NCBI GenBank assembly: GCA_037139575.1
Contig: JBAXGD010000002.1
Span: forward strand, 1 to 64,000
Source of the DNA: CAIYEO01 sp037139575
GTDB lineage: Bacteria; Patescibacteriota; Saccharimonadia; Saccharimonadales; UBA4665
Reading direction: 5' to 3'
Length of the DNA: 64,000 bases
This document shows, one piece after another, positions 48,065 to 56,352 of the stretch. The translations under genes and the position numbers were made by a program. Below the pieces are notes generated by a model, which had not been told where the DNA came from, searched no databases, and saw only the letters and a program-made list of their open reading frames with translations. Numbering within the stretch: the first letter of the stretch is position 1; the number at the start of each line of letters is the position of its first letter.

Positions 48065-49702
48065 ATGGATAATCAAAATCAACAATTAAATCAAACCTCA
48101 GGTGTTCCAGTGGCCCCAGCCCCAGCACCTATTACTGCATCTTCAACCGTTTCAAACAGGGCTAAAATTGCCGCTAAATTAAATGAGTCTTATAACATTC
48201 TTGTTACTGTTAGCAATAACCCAACAGTTGATCAATTAACTGCTTTATTAGGATTCACTTTGCTAATGGGTAAAATGAAAAAGCATGCTAGCGCAGTATT
48301 CAGCGGTGAAATACCCCCAATTATTCAATTTTTGGAACCTGAGAAAACCATTGAGAAAAATACGGACAGTTTACAGGACTTTATTATTGCCATAGACAAA
48401 GCTAAGGCCGATAAACTTCGCTATAAGGTTGAGGACAATCTGGTGCGTATTTTTATTACTCCGTATAAGACATCTATAAGTGAACATGATTTGAATTTTA
48501 CTCTAGGTGATCTTAACGTAGATGTTATTGTTGCCCTAGGAGTAAAAAAACAGGAAGAAATTGATCAGGCAATAATGGCTCATGGAAAAATTCTTCACGA
48601 CGCCACTATTATTGCTCTTTCGAATACCCCAGAACCTTTAACTATTGGCAATCTAAATTGGGTGGATACAACTGCAAGTAGCTTATCTGAAATGGTAACT
48701 TTAATTGCGAATGATCTAGGCGCTAAAGATTTAATCGATGGCCAAATCGCTACATCATGGTTGACTGGAATTGTATCTAGCACAAAAAGATTCGCCAATG
48801 AAAAAACATCACCAACTTCACTCAGCGTCAGTGCTCAGCTTTTATCTTCAGGCGCAAACCAGAGACTTGTAGCTGATCAGCTTGAACCTAAGCCTGCTTC
48901 AGCACCAGCACCTGTACAGGCGACTCTTCCACCGGTGATAGATGTAAGATCTCAAGGGGTCACTCCGACTAGTGGGCCTACAAGCTTAATTAAGTCAGCT
49001 GACCAGAAAAAAACTGAGGCAGAAGCTAAAGCCAATTTAGGCGAACTAGATATAGAGCATGCAGATGATCCATCTGCATCTACACAGGAGGAAATTGAGA
49101 AGATTAGAATTGATGATAGGGGAACTTTACATAAACTTGGCGACGAGTCGGAAACAGAGCCAGCAAAGCCACCTGTCATAACCCCTCAACCTGGCGCATT
49201 AAATTACCAGCCACCAGTCGTCTCGAATCCACTGACTACAACTAACTCAAGACAGGGCGGCTATTTATCCAATCCGCCAGCATCTACGCAAGATTCGGTT
49301 CCCAATAATGCAGCTTTTGAAGAAAAACCATCAACTGGACAGGATTCCCACAATAACTACATTTTGAGCAGTCAAAAACCAGCGCCGGTTAACCAAATAC
49401 CAAACCCAATTATTCAAAATAGCCAACCTAGTCCTAGTCTTGAATCTGCAAGACAGGCAGTTAATTTAGCACCACAGGTAGATCACCGAGTTCCTGCAGC
49501 TTTTAATGCATTACCTCTTGGCAATGATCTTCACCCAAAGACTAATTCGTTTCCCGGTCAAACAATGAGCATGCCATTGCCTACAAACCTAGTGCCTCCG
49601 ACTCAAGTTCCTAATATGGCACCAACATCAGTACCTGGTGCACCCTCTGCGCCACCACCAATTCCACCTCCTATGATAAATCCGACCCCACCAACTAGCT
49701 AG
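48065..49702 (+). CDS. Degenerate DHH-like protein with long Pro-rich tail, 545 aa
   Basis: Residues about 35-260 look like the N-terminal part of a DHH-family phosphoesterase (YNILVTVSNNPTVDQLTALLGFTLLMGK, then GEIPPIIQFLEPEK, then LQDFIIAIDKAKAD), but the DHH triad and usual Asp ligands are missing. Residues about 290-545 are a Pro/Ser/Asn/Gln-rich low-complexity tail ending in PPPIPPPMINPTPPTS. A non-catalytic nucleotide or nucleic-acid-binding role is possible. It is of a type seen in CPR genomes, with an extended -10 promoter. Confidence 0.55.
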   Translation: MDNQNQQLNQTSGVPVAPAPAPITASSTVSNRAKIAAKLNESYNILVTVSNNPTVDQLTALLGFTLLMGKMKKHASAVFSGEIPPIIQFLEPEKTIEKNTDSLQDFIIAIDKAKADKLRYKVEDNLVRIFITPYKTSISEHDLNFTLGDLNVDVIVALGVKKQEEIDQAIMAHGKILHDATIIALSNTPEPLTIGNLNWVDTTASSLSEMVTLIANDLGAKDLIDGQIATSWLTGIVSSTKRFANEKTSPTSLSVSAQLLSSGANQRLVADQLEPKPASAPAPVQATLPPVIDVRSQGVTPTSGPTSLIKSADQKKTEAEAKANLGELDIEHADDPSASTQEEIEKIRIDDRGTLHKLGDESETEPAKPPVITPQPGALNYQPPVVSNPLTTTNSRQGGYLSNPPASTQDSVPNNAAFEEKPSTGQDSHNNYILSSQKPAPVNQIPNPIIQNSQPSPSLESARQAVNLAPQVDHRVPAAFNALPLGNDLHPKTNSFPGQTMSMPLPTNLVPPTQVPNMAPTSVPGAPSAPPPIPPPMINPTPPTS

Positions 49703-49729
49703 TAACTACTTTGTTTTAAAATATTAGTG

Positions 49730-49735
49730 TAGAAT
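49730..49735 (+). promoter_or_regulatory. -10 box of truB
   Basis: TAGAAT ends 7 nt before the ATG at 49743. Confidence 0.45.
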
Positions 49736-49742
49736 CCCAAGA

Positions 49743-50438
49743 ATGAATGGAATTTTATTAATAGACAAACCAGAAGGTTGGAGTTCTTTTGATTGTGTTG
49801 CTAAGATTAGGTCTTTTGCGAGAATAGCTGAATCAAAGAAGGTGAAGGTTGGACATGCCGGAACGCTTGATCCGCTTGCCAGCGGACTCATGATTCTATT
49901 GATTGGTTCATTTACCAAAAAAGCCGACTATCTAACCAAAAAAGACAAGACATATGAAGTAAAGATGAGACTAGGAGTTAAGTCTAGTACCGGAGACGAA
50001 GAAGGTGAAAAGCTAAGTGTTTCAGATGAAGAACCATCTGAAGAGAAGGCTAAACAGGCCATCGCTTGCTATATTGGCAAAATTGATCAAATTCCTCCGG
50101 CATATTCAGCAATTAAGATAAATGGAGTTAGATCATATAAGTTAGCTAGAGAAGGTAAGGCGGTTGAACTAAAATCCAGGCCAGTAGAAATATACAGCAT
50201 AGACAAAGTAATTTATGAATATCCTTATATTAGCTTTACTACTAGAGTAAGCAGCGGCACCTATATCAGATCACTTGTAAATGATATTGGGGAAAAACTA
50301 GGGGTGGGAGCTTATACGACCCACATCAGAAGGACCTCTATAGCTGACTATGATATTAGTAAATCTCACGCAATTAGCGATATAGATTCTGATAACCTAG
50401 AACAGAAATTAATTACTCAAGATATAAATAATGAATAA
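49743..50438 (+). CDS. truB: tRNA pseudouridine(55) synthase TruB
   Basis: A 231-residue pseudouridine synthase that modifies U55 in the T-loop. It begins MNGILLIDKPEGWSSFDCV, and GHAGTLDPLASGLMILLIG contains the catalytic Asp. A PPAYSAIKINGVRSYKLAREG motif and SGTYIRSLVNDIG complete the family signatures. It lacks a long C-terminal PUA extension. It is followed by rpsO and pnp, the same order as in E. coli. Confidence 0.95.
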   Translation: MNGILLIDKPEGWSSFDCVAKIRSFARIAESKKVKVGHAGTLDPLASGLMILLIGSFTKKADYLTKKDKTYEVKMRLGVKSSTGDEEGEKLSVSDEEPSEEKAKQAIACYIGKIDQIPPAYSAIKINGVRSYKLAREGKAVELKSRPVEIYSIDKVIYEYPYISFTTRVSSGTYIRSLVNDIGEKLGVGAYTTHIRRTSIADYDISKSHAISDIDSDNLEQKLITQDINNE

Positions 50439-50492
50439 AATAATAAGACATCTTGATTTATTGTGAAGTTTTTGTTAAAATAACCCTTAAGT

Positions 50493-50759
50493 ATGATAAC
50501 TCGTGAGAAGAAAAAGGGCTTAGTAGACAGCCTACAAGTAAACAAGAAAGACACTGGATCTGTTGCTGTTCAGGTTGGTATTTTAACTGAAAGAGTTAAA
50601 GAGCTAACTGAGCACCTAAAGGTTTCTAAGAAAGACTTTTCAGCAAGAAGAGCCTTATTACAGATGGTTGGACGAAGAAGAAGACTATTAAAGTATCTAG
50701 CCGATAAAGACGGCCAGGCATATCTCGATTTAATCCAAAAAATCGGACTCCGTAAATAG
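50493..50759 (+). CDS. rpsO: Ribosomal protein S15
   Basis: An 88-residue 30S protein that binds the 16S central domain. GSVAVQVGILTERVKELTEHLKVSKKDFSARRAL and VGRRRRLLKYLADKD are invariant S15 features. A TAAAAT box lies 11 nt before the ATG. The 208 bp between it and pnp hold a structured leader. Confidence 0.96.
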   Translation: MITREKKKGLVDSLQVNKKDTGSVAVQVGILTERVKELTEHLKVSKKDFSARRALLQMVGRRRRLLKYLADKDGQAYLDLIQKIGLRK

Positions 50760-50831
50760 TGCTTAAACTTTGAGTTTCTTTCTTGCGAAAGAAAAACTGA
50801 GCTTGTGCATTTTAACAAACTAAATAAAGCT

Positions 50832-50961
50832 AGTACTTTTTACGAATAGAGACCAGATATATTACTTACTAAAATTAGCCGCACAAGGTAATTTAAAGTA
50901 TATATTTGCACCTTATTCGTAAAAATACTGAAGAACCTGTCTTAGAAAAGACAGAAAGGTT
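50832..50961 (+). promoter_or_regulatory. Structured pnp leader
   Basis: A 16-bp stem with one bulged C joins 50832-50848 to 50914-50929. Inside its loop AAATTA(G)CC (50872-50880) pairs with GGTAATTT (50887-50894). A third hairpin, AACCTGTCTT (50934-50943) with AAGACA (50948-50953) and GGTT (50958-50961), covers the AAAGG ribosome-binding site. This resembles the position of the E. coli pnp autoregulatory hairpin. Confidence 0.65.
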
Positions 50962-50967
50962 AAAAAT

Positions 50968-53103
50968 ATGAGTCAAATAACAATAAATCCATATAACAAG
51001 GATATTCTTAGTGTTGAGGCTGATTTTTGTGGACGAAAACTTAGCATGGAAGTTAACCGTGTTGGTTTCCGAAGTACAAGTTCTGTAATCGTACGATATG
51101 GCGATACAGTTGTTCTTGGAACAGCTATGGTTGGTTCTGAATCCAATCCAAACATAGATTACTTCCCACTGAGCATTGAATATGAAGAGAAGATGTACGC
51201 AACTGGAAAAATTAGCGGTAGCCGATTCATCAAAAGAGAAGGTCGTCCAAGTGATGACGCGATTTTAATCGGAAGATTAATTGATCGACCAATTAGACCA
51301 CTTTGGCCTAAGGGTTACAGAAATGAAGTACAGGCAATAGCTACAGTTTTATCTGCAGATCCAGATTTTCGCCCTGATTCAATTGCGATGATAGCTATCT
51401 CTACTGCATTGATGCTAACTGGAGCTCCATTCGATGGCCCTATAGCCGGTATTAGAGTTGGAAAGGTAGATGGCAAGTTAATGGCACTACCTAGCCTAGA
51501 ACAGCTTGAAAAGGGTGACCTTGATCTTGTGGTCGCTGGAACAGAACATGCTATCACTATGGTAGAAGCTGGCGCTAATGAAATTTCTGAAGCTGAAGTT
51601 GTTGAAGCTCTAGAATTTGCTCAAAATGCAATTCAGCCAGCCATTAGTCTTCAAAAAGAACTTATTGCTAAAGTTGGTGTTAAGCCAATGGACTATTCTG
51701 TGATTGGTATTGCTGAGGAAATCCAAGAAGCAGTGAATAAGTTCCTTGAAGGTAAGATGGGTGCTAAAATCCGAGTCGACTACCCTACAAGAAACGAAAA
51801 AATTGCCGAACTTAAGGCCGAACTACTTAGCCATTTCCTGGAAAAGGATGGTGATGAGTTATTCGCACAGAATAAGTCTGCGTATCTCGAAGCTTTTGGC
51901 TCAGCAATCAATAAGGATGTTAGAAAAGGTATTCTTGAAGATAGGGAAAGACCTGATGGCCGTAAACTTACAGAAATCCGACCTATTAGTGCTGAAGTTG
52001 GGCTTTTACCAAGAGCTCACGGTTCAAGTCTGTTCACTAGAGGAATGACCCAGGGATTAAACATTGTAACGCTAGCCCCTACAAGCTATGCGCAACTTGT
52101 TGACACTATGGAGAAAAGCTCTGAAAAGAAATACATGCACCACTACAACGCACCTGGCTATACAGTTGGTGAAGTTCGAAGGCTTGGTAGTCCAGGTAGG
52201 CGCGAAATTGGTCATAGTGCCTTAGCTGAACGTGCTTTACTTCCGGTGATTCCTTCAGAAGAAGTGTTTCCATACGTAATTCGTTCAGTTACCGAAATTA
52301 TGAGCCAGCACGGTAGCACCTCAATGGCTGCTACTTGTTCAAGCTGTTTAGCACTTATGGACGCAGGTGTTCCGCTTAAAGCTCCTGTAAGTGGAATTGC
52401 TATGGGGCTTATGATGGATGGTGATAATGTAGCTATTCTTAGCGACATTGCTGATGCTGAAGATTTTGCTGGTGACATGGACTTTAAGGTTGCTGGTACT
52501 TCAAAAGGAATCAATGCCTTACAAATGGATATGAAGGTCCATGGCCTAAGCATAGACATTCTTGCCCAAGCTTTAGAGCAGGGAAAGGCTGGAAGAGCGC
52601 ATATCCTAGACATCATGCTTAAAACTCTAGGACGACCTAGAAAAGAATTAAGTAAATATGCACCACAGGTTGTTGCTATAAAGGTTAACCCAGACAAGAT
52701 CCGTGAAATTATCGGAAAAGGTGGCGAGACAATTAATAAGATTATCGCCGAGACTGGTGCTGAAATAGATATTAAAGACGACGGCACAGTTATGATTGCA
52801 AGTCCTAACAAGGAATCAATCGACGGCGCAATTGCTTGGATTAAGAATATAACCGATGATCCGGAAGTTGGTCGAATCTATACTAACTGCAAGGTAGTAA
52901 GCGTTTTAGAGTTCGGTGCATTCGTCGAGATTATGCCGGGCAAAGAAGGCTTAGTCCACATTAGTGAATTAAGTGAGGAGCGAGTCAACAAAACTACTGA
53001 TGTTGTAAATGAAGGCGACAAAGTAGACGTTAAGTTGGTTGCTATCGATGACCGCGGAAGACTACAATTAAGTATGAAAGCTGTAAAAAAAGAAGGGAAA
53101 TAA
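50968..53103 (+). CDS. pnp: Polynucleotide phosphorylase
   Basis: A 711-residue 3'-5' phosphorolytic exoribonuclease. Two RNase PH domains (about 10-140 and 320-550) flank the alpha domain. GRREIGHSALAERAL and GSTSMAATCSSCLALMDAG are the active-site blocks. A KH domain (PDKIREIIGKGGETINKI) and an S1 domain (EFGAFVEIMPGKEGLVHISEL) end the protein. With RNase J it would form the main mRNA decay machinery here. Confidence 0.98.
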   Translation: MSQITINPYNKDILSVEADFCGRKLSMEVNRVGFRSTSSVIVRYGDTVVLGTAMVGSESNPNIDYFPLSIEYEEKMYATGKISGSRFIKREGRPSDDAILIGRLIDRPIRPLWPKGYRNEVQAIATVLSADPDFRPDSIAMIAISTALMLTGAPFDGPIAGIRVGKVDGKLMALPSLEQLEKGDLDLVVAGTEHAITMVEAGANEISEAEVVEALEFAQNAIQPAISLQKELIAKVGVKPMDYSVIGIAEEIQEAVNKFLEGKMGAKIRVDYPTRNEKIAELKAELLSHFLEKDGDELFAQNKSAYLEAFGSAINKDVRKGILEDRERPDGRKLTEIRPISAEVGLLPRAHGSSLFTRGMTQGLNIVTLAPTSYAQLVDTMEKSSEKKYMHHYNAPGYTVGEVRRLGSPGRREIGHSALAERALLPVIPSEEVFPYVIRSVTEIMSQHGSTSMAATCSSCLALMDAGVPLKAPVSGIAMGLMMDGDNVAILSDIADAEDFAGDMDFKVAGTSKGINALQMDMKVHGLSIDILAQALEQGKAGRAHILDIMLKTLGRPRKELSKYAPQVVAIKVNPDKIREIIGKGGETINKIIAETGAEIDIKDDGTVMIASPNKESIDGAIAWIKNITDDPEVGRIYTNCKVVSVLEFGAFVEIMPGKEGLVHISELSEERVNKTTDVVNEGDKVDVKLVAIDDRGRLQLSMKAVKKEGK

Positions 53104-53106
53104 ACC

Positions 53107-53298
53107 TTGGCTAAGAAAGTAAGTTCTCAAAAAGTTAGGTACTGGAATTTAGGTGGAAGCCTGGTTCTAATTGGCCTTATCTACTTACTGGTATCCAGGG
53201 CATTCTTCACCGGAAGCATGTGGGAGTACGGCGGCACCTTAATATTGATAATAATTTTTATTGACAGAATAATAAAAGTTTTTAAACCGAATAACTAA
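53107..53298 (+). CDS. Small two-helix membrane protein, 63 aa
   Basis: A short frame with a TTG start 3 bp after the pnp stop, sharing its transcript; GAAGGGA upstream can serve as a ribosome-binding site. It has a basic N-terminus and two hydrophobic helices (about 15-31 and 41-55). The function is unknown, and it may have been missed by annotators because of its size and start. Confidence 0.5.
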   Translation: MAKKVSSQKVRYWNLGGSLVLIGLIYLLVSRAFFTGSMWEYGGTLILIIIFIDRIIKVFKPNN

Positions 53299-53301
53299 TT
53301 T

Positions 53302-53862
53302 ATGAATTCAACAAATAAAAAACAACTATTAGACAAGCTCAGTGCAACCATTACCAAAGATAATGTCTGCCCCGAACTTAAGTCTGGGGCAACACAATTA
53401 GTTTTTGGTGATGGTAGCCATGACTCCCGCGTCGTTTTCATAGGTGAAGCACCTGGAAAAAAAGAGGATGAAATGGGTAAGCCATTCATAGGTGCATCCG
53501 GAAAATTACTCAACGAAATGCTTGAAAAAATAGGCCTTTCGAGAGAGGAAGTTTATATAACAAATATTGTTAAATACAGACCTCCCGAAAACCGTGATCC
53601 ATCCAGGGAAGAAAAGAAAGCTTTCTTGCCCTATCTTAGGAAGCAGCTGGCCATAATTGAACCAAAGCTTGTCGTTACGCTAGGAAGACATAGTATGGAT
53701 TGCTTCTTACCGGGTAAGAAGATTTCTGAAGCCCATGGTGTTCCTGAAACCGTAGATGGAATAAATTATTTACCTTTGTATCATCCAGCCGTAGCACTAT
53801 ATAACGGCTCGATGCGACAGACGTTAATGAATGATTTTCATAAAATCCCAGATTTAATTTAA
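53302..53862 (+). CDS. Family-4-like uracil-DNA glycosylase lacking most Fe-S cysteines
   Basis: A 186-residue UDG that would remove uracil from DNA. VVFIGEAPGKKEDEMGKPFIGASGKLL is the GEAPG active-site motif, NIVKYRPPENRDP is the second block, and LYHPAVALYNGSMRQ is the HPA.. motif. Families 4 and 5 normally bind a [4Fe-4S] cluster with four cysteines (C-x2-C near the N-terminus, K-C-RPP and a later Cys). Here only Cys23 of the first pair remains, KCRPP reads KYRPP, and the last Cys is Phe. Confidence 0.88.
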   Translation: MNSTNKKQLLDKLSATITKDNVCPELKSGATQLVFGDGSHDSRVVFIGEAPGKKEDEMGKPFIGASGKLLNEMLEKIGLSREEVYITNIVKYRPPENRDPSREEKKAFLPYLRKQLAIIEPKLVVTLGRHSMDCFLPGKKISEAHGVPETVDGINYLPLYHPAVALYNGSMRQTLMNDFHKIPDLI

Positions 53863-53904
53863 AGAATCATAAAATTCAAATCATATAACTATAGAAAGGA
53901 AAAT

Positions 53905-55875
53905 ATGACAAACGATAAAAAAAATAATAGAGGATCATCCCGAGGAGCTGCAATAAGAGCTCAACGAAGAAACCAGGATGATGCCCAAAGAATAATAAAC
54001 CAGTACGCATCCTCAAATGCGGCTGATGTAAAAAAACGAGCCAATTTCATTGATGATACTCCAGCTTTAAAAATTACCGCTTTAGGTGGAATGGATGCTG
54101 GTGGATCGAAGAACATGATAGTCCTTGAGTATCTTAACGACGCTCTTGTGATTGACTGTGGAAACGAACTCGGAATTGATTTACCGGGTATTAATTACGC
54201 AATATGTGACATTACATACCTCGAATCAATTAAGAATAAGGTTAGGGGCTACGTAATAACCCATGGACACCTTGACCATATTGGGGGATTACCTCACATT
54301 GTGCCAAGAGTCCCAGCACCAATTTATGGATCTAAATTTACCATAGGTATGATTGCCAAGCATTTCGAAAACTTCGGCCAGCCAATGCCTGATGGTTTTG
54401 AGCTAAGAACCGTAGTACTAAATGAAGTTACTCACGAAAAACTAAAAGTAGGTCCATTCTTTTTGGAGCTAGTAAGAATAACTCACTCAATCCCAGGTAG
54501 TACCTGTGTGGTTGTGGATACTCCTGTTGGAAAAATAATCTGTACAGGTGACTATAGGCTAGATCCAAATCCACTTGATCACGAAAAATCTGATACCGAC
54601 AGGTTAAAACAACTTGGAGATGAAGGCGTATTAGCACTTCTAAATGAATGTTTATGTGCATCTAGACCCGGACGTACGCCAAGTGAAAGCACAATTGAAC
54701 CAACTTATAATGAACTATTTCAAAATGCTCCTGGAAGAGTCTTTGTGGCTGTTTTCTCAAGTAACATCAATAGAATTCAAATGCTTGTTAATGCTGCTGT
54801 AGCTCATGGACGAAAAATTGCTATGGACGGAAGAAGCATGATGGGTACCCTAGAAGTGGCCGTTAAACTTGGCATGATTAAGATTCCAAAAGGTACTTTT
54901 GTGCCAATTGCTAATGTTAATAGTATGAAAGATGACGAAGTGGTAGTTGTATGTACGGGAAGTCAGGGAGAGCCTAACTCAGCACTACAAAGGATGAGTA
55001 TCGGCGATCATAAATATGTGAAATTAAAAGCCAACGATACAGTTGTACTAAGCTCTACTCCAATCCCTGAAAGTGGAAACGACAAGCTTATCTCAAGAAT
55101 GGTTGATGAACTCAACATTAAGGGTGTATTTGTAAAAAGGCACGAAACTCATGAAGTCGATGGCTGTGGTCCTTTGCACGTTAGTGGACACTGTTCAATT
55201 GACGAATATATGGACATGATTGAAATGACAAGACCTAAATACCTAATTCCTATATATGGAACTTATACAGCTCAAAAATACCATAACGAAGCTGCAATTG
55301 AGAGGGGATTCCCAAGAGTTAATACTACTCATATCTTTAATGGAAAAACTATTAATCTAACTCAGGATAAAATGGTTACAGCCGGAGAAGTTCCTCATGG
55401 AACCATGCTAGTAGATCAGACTGGATCATTGGTTTCTAGTATCGTAATCAAAGACAGATTAATGCTAGCAGAAGAAGGATTGGTTGCCGTCGTACTTACT
55501 GTAGATAAAAAGAATGGTAACCTACTGACTAGTCCAGACATAATTTCTCGTGGCTTTATATATATGAGAGACAATGAAGATCTTATGAATAATCTAAGAC
55601 AAGAACTAAGAAGAGCAGCACAACAAAGATTTAAACGAGTTGAGCTCGACAGGTTCAAGGTAGAACTTAAAGATTTCATTACTCACTTCTTGTTTGAAAA
55701 TACTGGCAAGAGTCCAATCGTAATTCCAGTGGTTAATGTTATTGGAGGCAAGGGCGACATACAAAAGAATCACTCTAATGGTAATCCAAAAACCGCAGAG
55801 GAAATTGCAGACGAACAGCAAAAAAGATTCGCAATGATGCGCGAAAGATTACTAAATCAGGACGCTAGAGGCTAA
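53905..55875 (+). CDS. rnj: Ribonuclease J
   Basis: A 656-residue metallo-beta-lactamase/beta-CASP RNase with endo- and 5'-3' exonuclease activity. THGHLDHIGGLPH (HxHxDH) lies near residue 118, with later His and Asp ligands (THSIPGST, TGDYRLDPN). The beta-CASP VVVCTGSQGEPNSAL and the C-terminal domain follow. A basic N-terminal extension of about 50 residues precedes the usual start, and the C-terminus is normal. AGAAAGGAAAAT is its ribosome-binding site. Confidence 0.96.
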   Translation: MTNDKKNNRGSSRGAAIRAQRRNQDDAQRIINQYASSNAADVKKRANFIDDTPALKITALGGMDAGGSKNMIVLEYLNDALVIDCGNELGIDLPGINYAICDITYLESIKNKVRGYVITHGHLDHIGGLPHIVPRVPAPIYGSKFTIGMIAKHFENFGQPMPDGFELRTVVLNEVTHEKLKVGPFFLELVRITHSIPGSTCVVVDTPVGKIICTGDYRLDPNPLDHEKSDTDRLKQLGDEGVLALLNECLCASRPGRTPSESTIEPTYNELFQNAPGRVFVAVFSSNINRIQMLVNAAVAHGRKIAMDGRSMMGTLEVAVKLGMIKIPKGTFVPIANVNSMKDDEVVVVCTGSQGEPNSALQRMSIGDHKYVKLKANDTVVLSSTPIPESGNDKLISRMVDELNIKGVFVKRHETHEVDGCGPLHVSGHCSIDEYMDMIEMTRPKYLIPIYGTYTAQKYHNEAAIERGFPRVNTTHIFNGKTINLTQDKMVTAGEVPHGTMLVDQTGSLVSSIVIKDRLMLAEEGLVAVVLTVDKKNGNLLTSPDIISRGFIYMRDNEDLMNNLRQELRRAAQQRFKRVELDRFKVELKDFITHFLFENTGKSPIVIPVVNVIGGKGDIQKNHSNGNPKTAEEIADEQQKRFAMMRERLLNQDARG

Positions 55876-55902
55876 TTGGTTTTTAATCAATAAATAATTA
55901 CC

Positions 55903-56199
55903 ATGGAAAATTTTGAGAATCTAAACACTACAGGACTTACGAATGATTTAGCTAGTACGATTATTCGTATTTCGTTTGAATCAGATTATCCGAATGATGA
56001 TCAGCAGATTGCTCAAGCTGAAGCCGCCGAAAAGCAAAATCTAATTGCTGCTATTTCTAGTCGCAATCTTGCTGATCCTGAAAAAGAATTAATCCAGGAG
56101 TTCAACCTAGAAGTTGGCAGAGAAGTGATTAAGCAGAGATCATCCAGACGAGGTAGAAAACAGGCGTATATAGTTAGGCGACAGAGCCGTCACTTTTGA
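55903..56199 (+). CDS. Hypothetical protein, 98 aa
   Basis: I do not recognise this protein. Its first two-thirds is acidic and helical (DDQQIAQAEAAEKQNLIAAI), and its last 25 residues are strongly basic (SSRRGRKQAYIVRRQSRHF), so it may bind nucleic acid. It lies 27 bp after the RNase J gene and is probably co-transcribed with it. Confidence 0.5.
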   Translation: MENFENLNTTGLTNDLASTIIRISFESDYPNDDQQIAQAEAAEKQNLIAAISSRNLADPEKELIQEFNLEVGREVIKQRSSRRGRKQAYIVRRQSRHF

Positions 56200-56246
56200 A
56201 GAGGTGGCAGTTACTAAGGTCTAACACCACTAAAGTACTTATGCTA

Positions 56247-56275
56247 TTGACAAGTTCGTATTTTGTTTATATAAT
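56247..56275 (+). promoter_or_regulatory. Consensus sigma-70 promoter upstream of ftsK
   Basis: TTGACA (56247-56252), 17 bp, TATAAT (56270-56275), an exact consensus. Transcription would begin near 56282, about 70 nt before ftsK. A second TATAAT at 56339-56344 ends 8 nt before the ATG. Confidence 0.75.
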
Positions 56276-56352
56276 AAGAGATAATTAATTTCCAAAATAA
56301 AATAACTATTTTTCGATTTTAACAGATAAATAAAATGTTATAATAATTGCAA

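Noticed and set aside
50772..50798. TTTCTTTC/GAAAGAAA hairpin after rpsO as a terminator
   Set aside because: A hairpin exists, but no T run follows on the plus strand, so it is not a Rho-independent terminator; it may be part of the leader or an RNase site.
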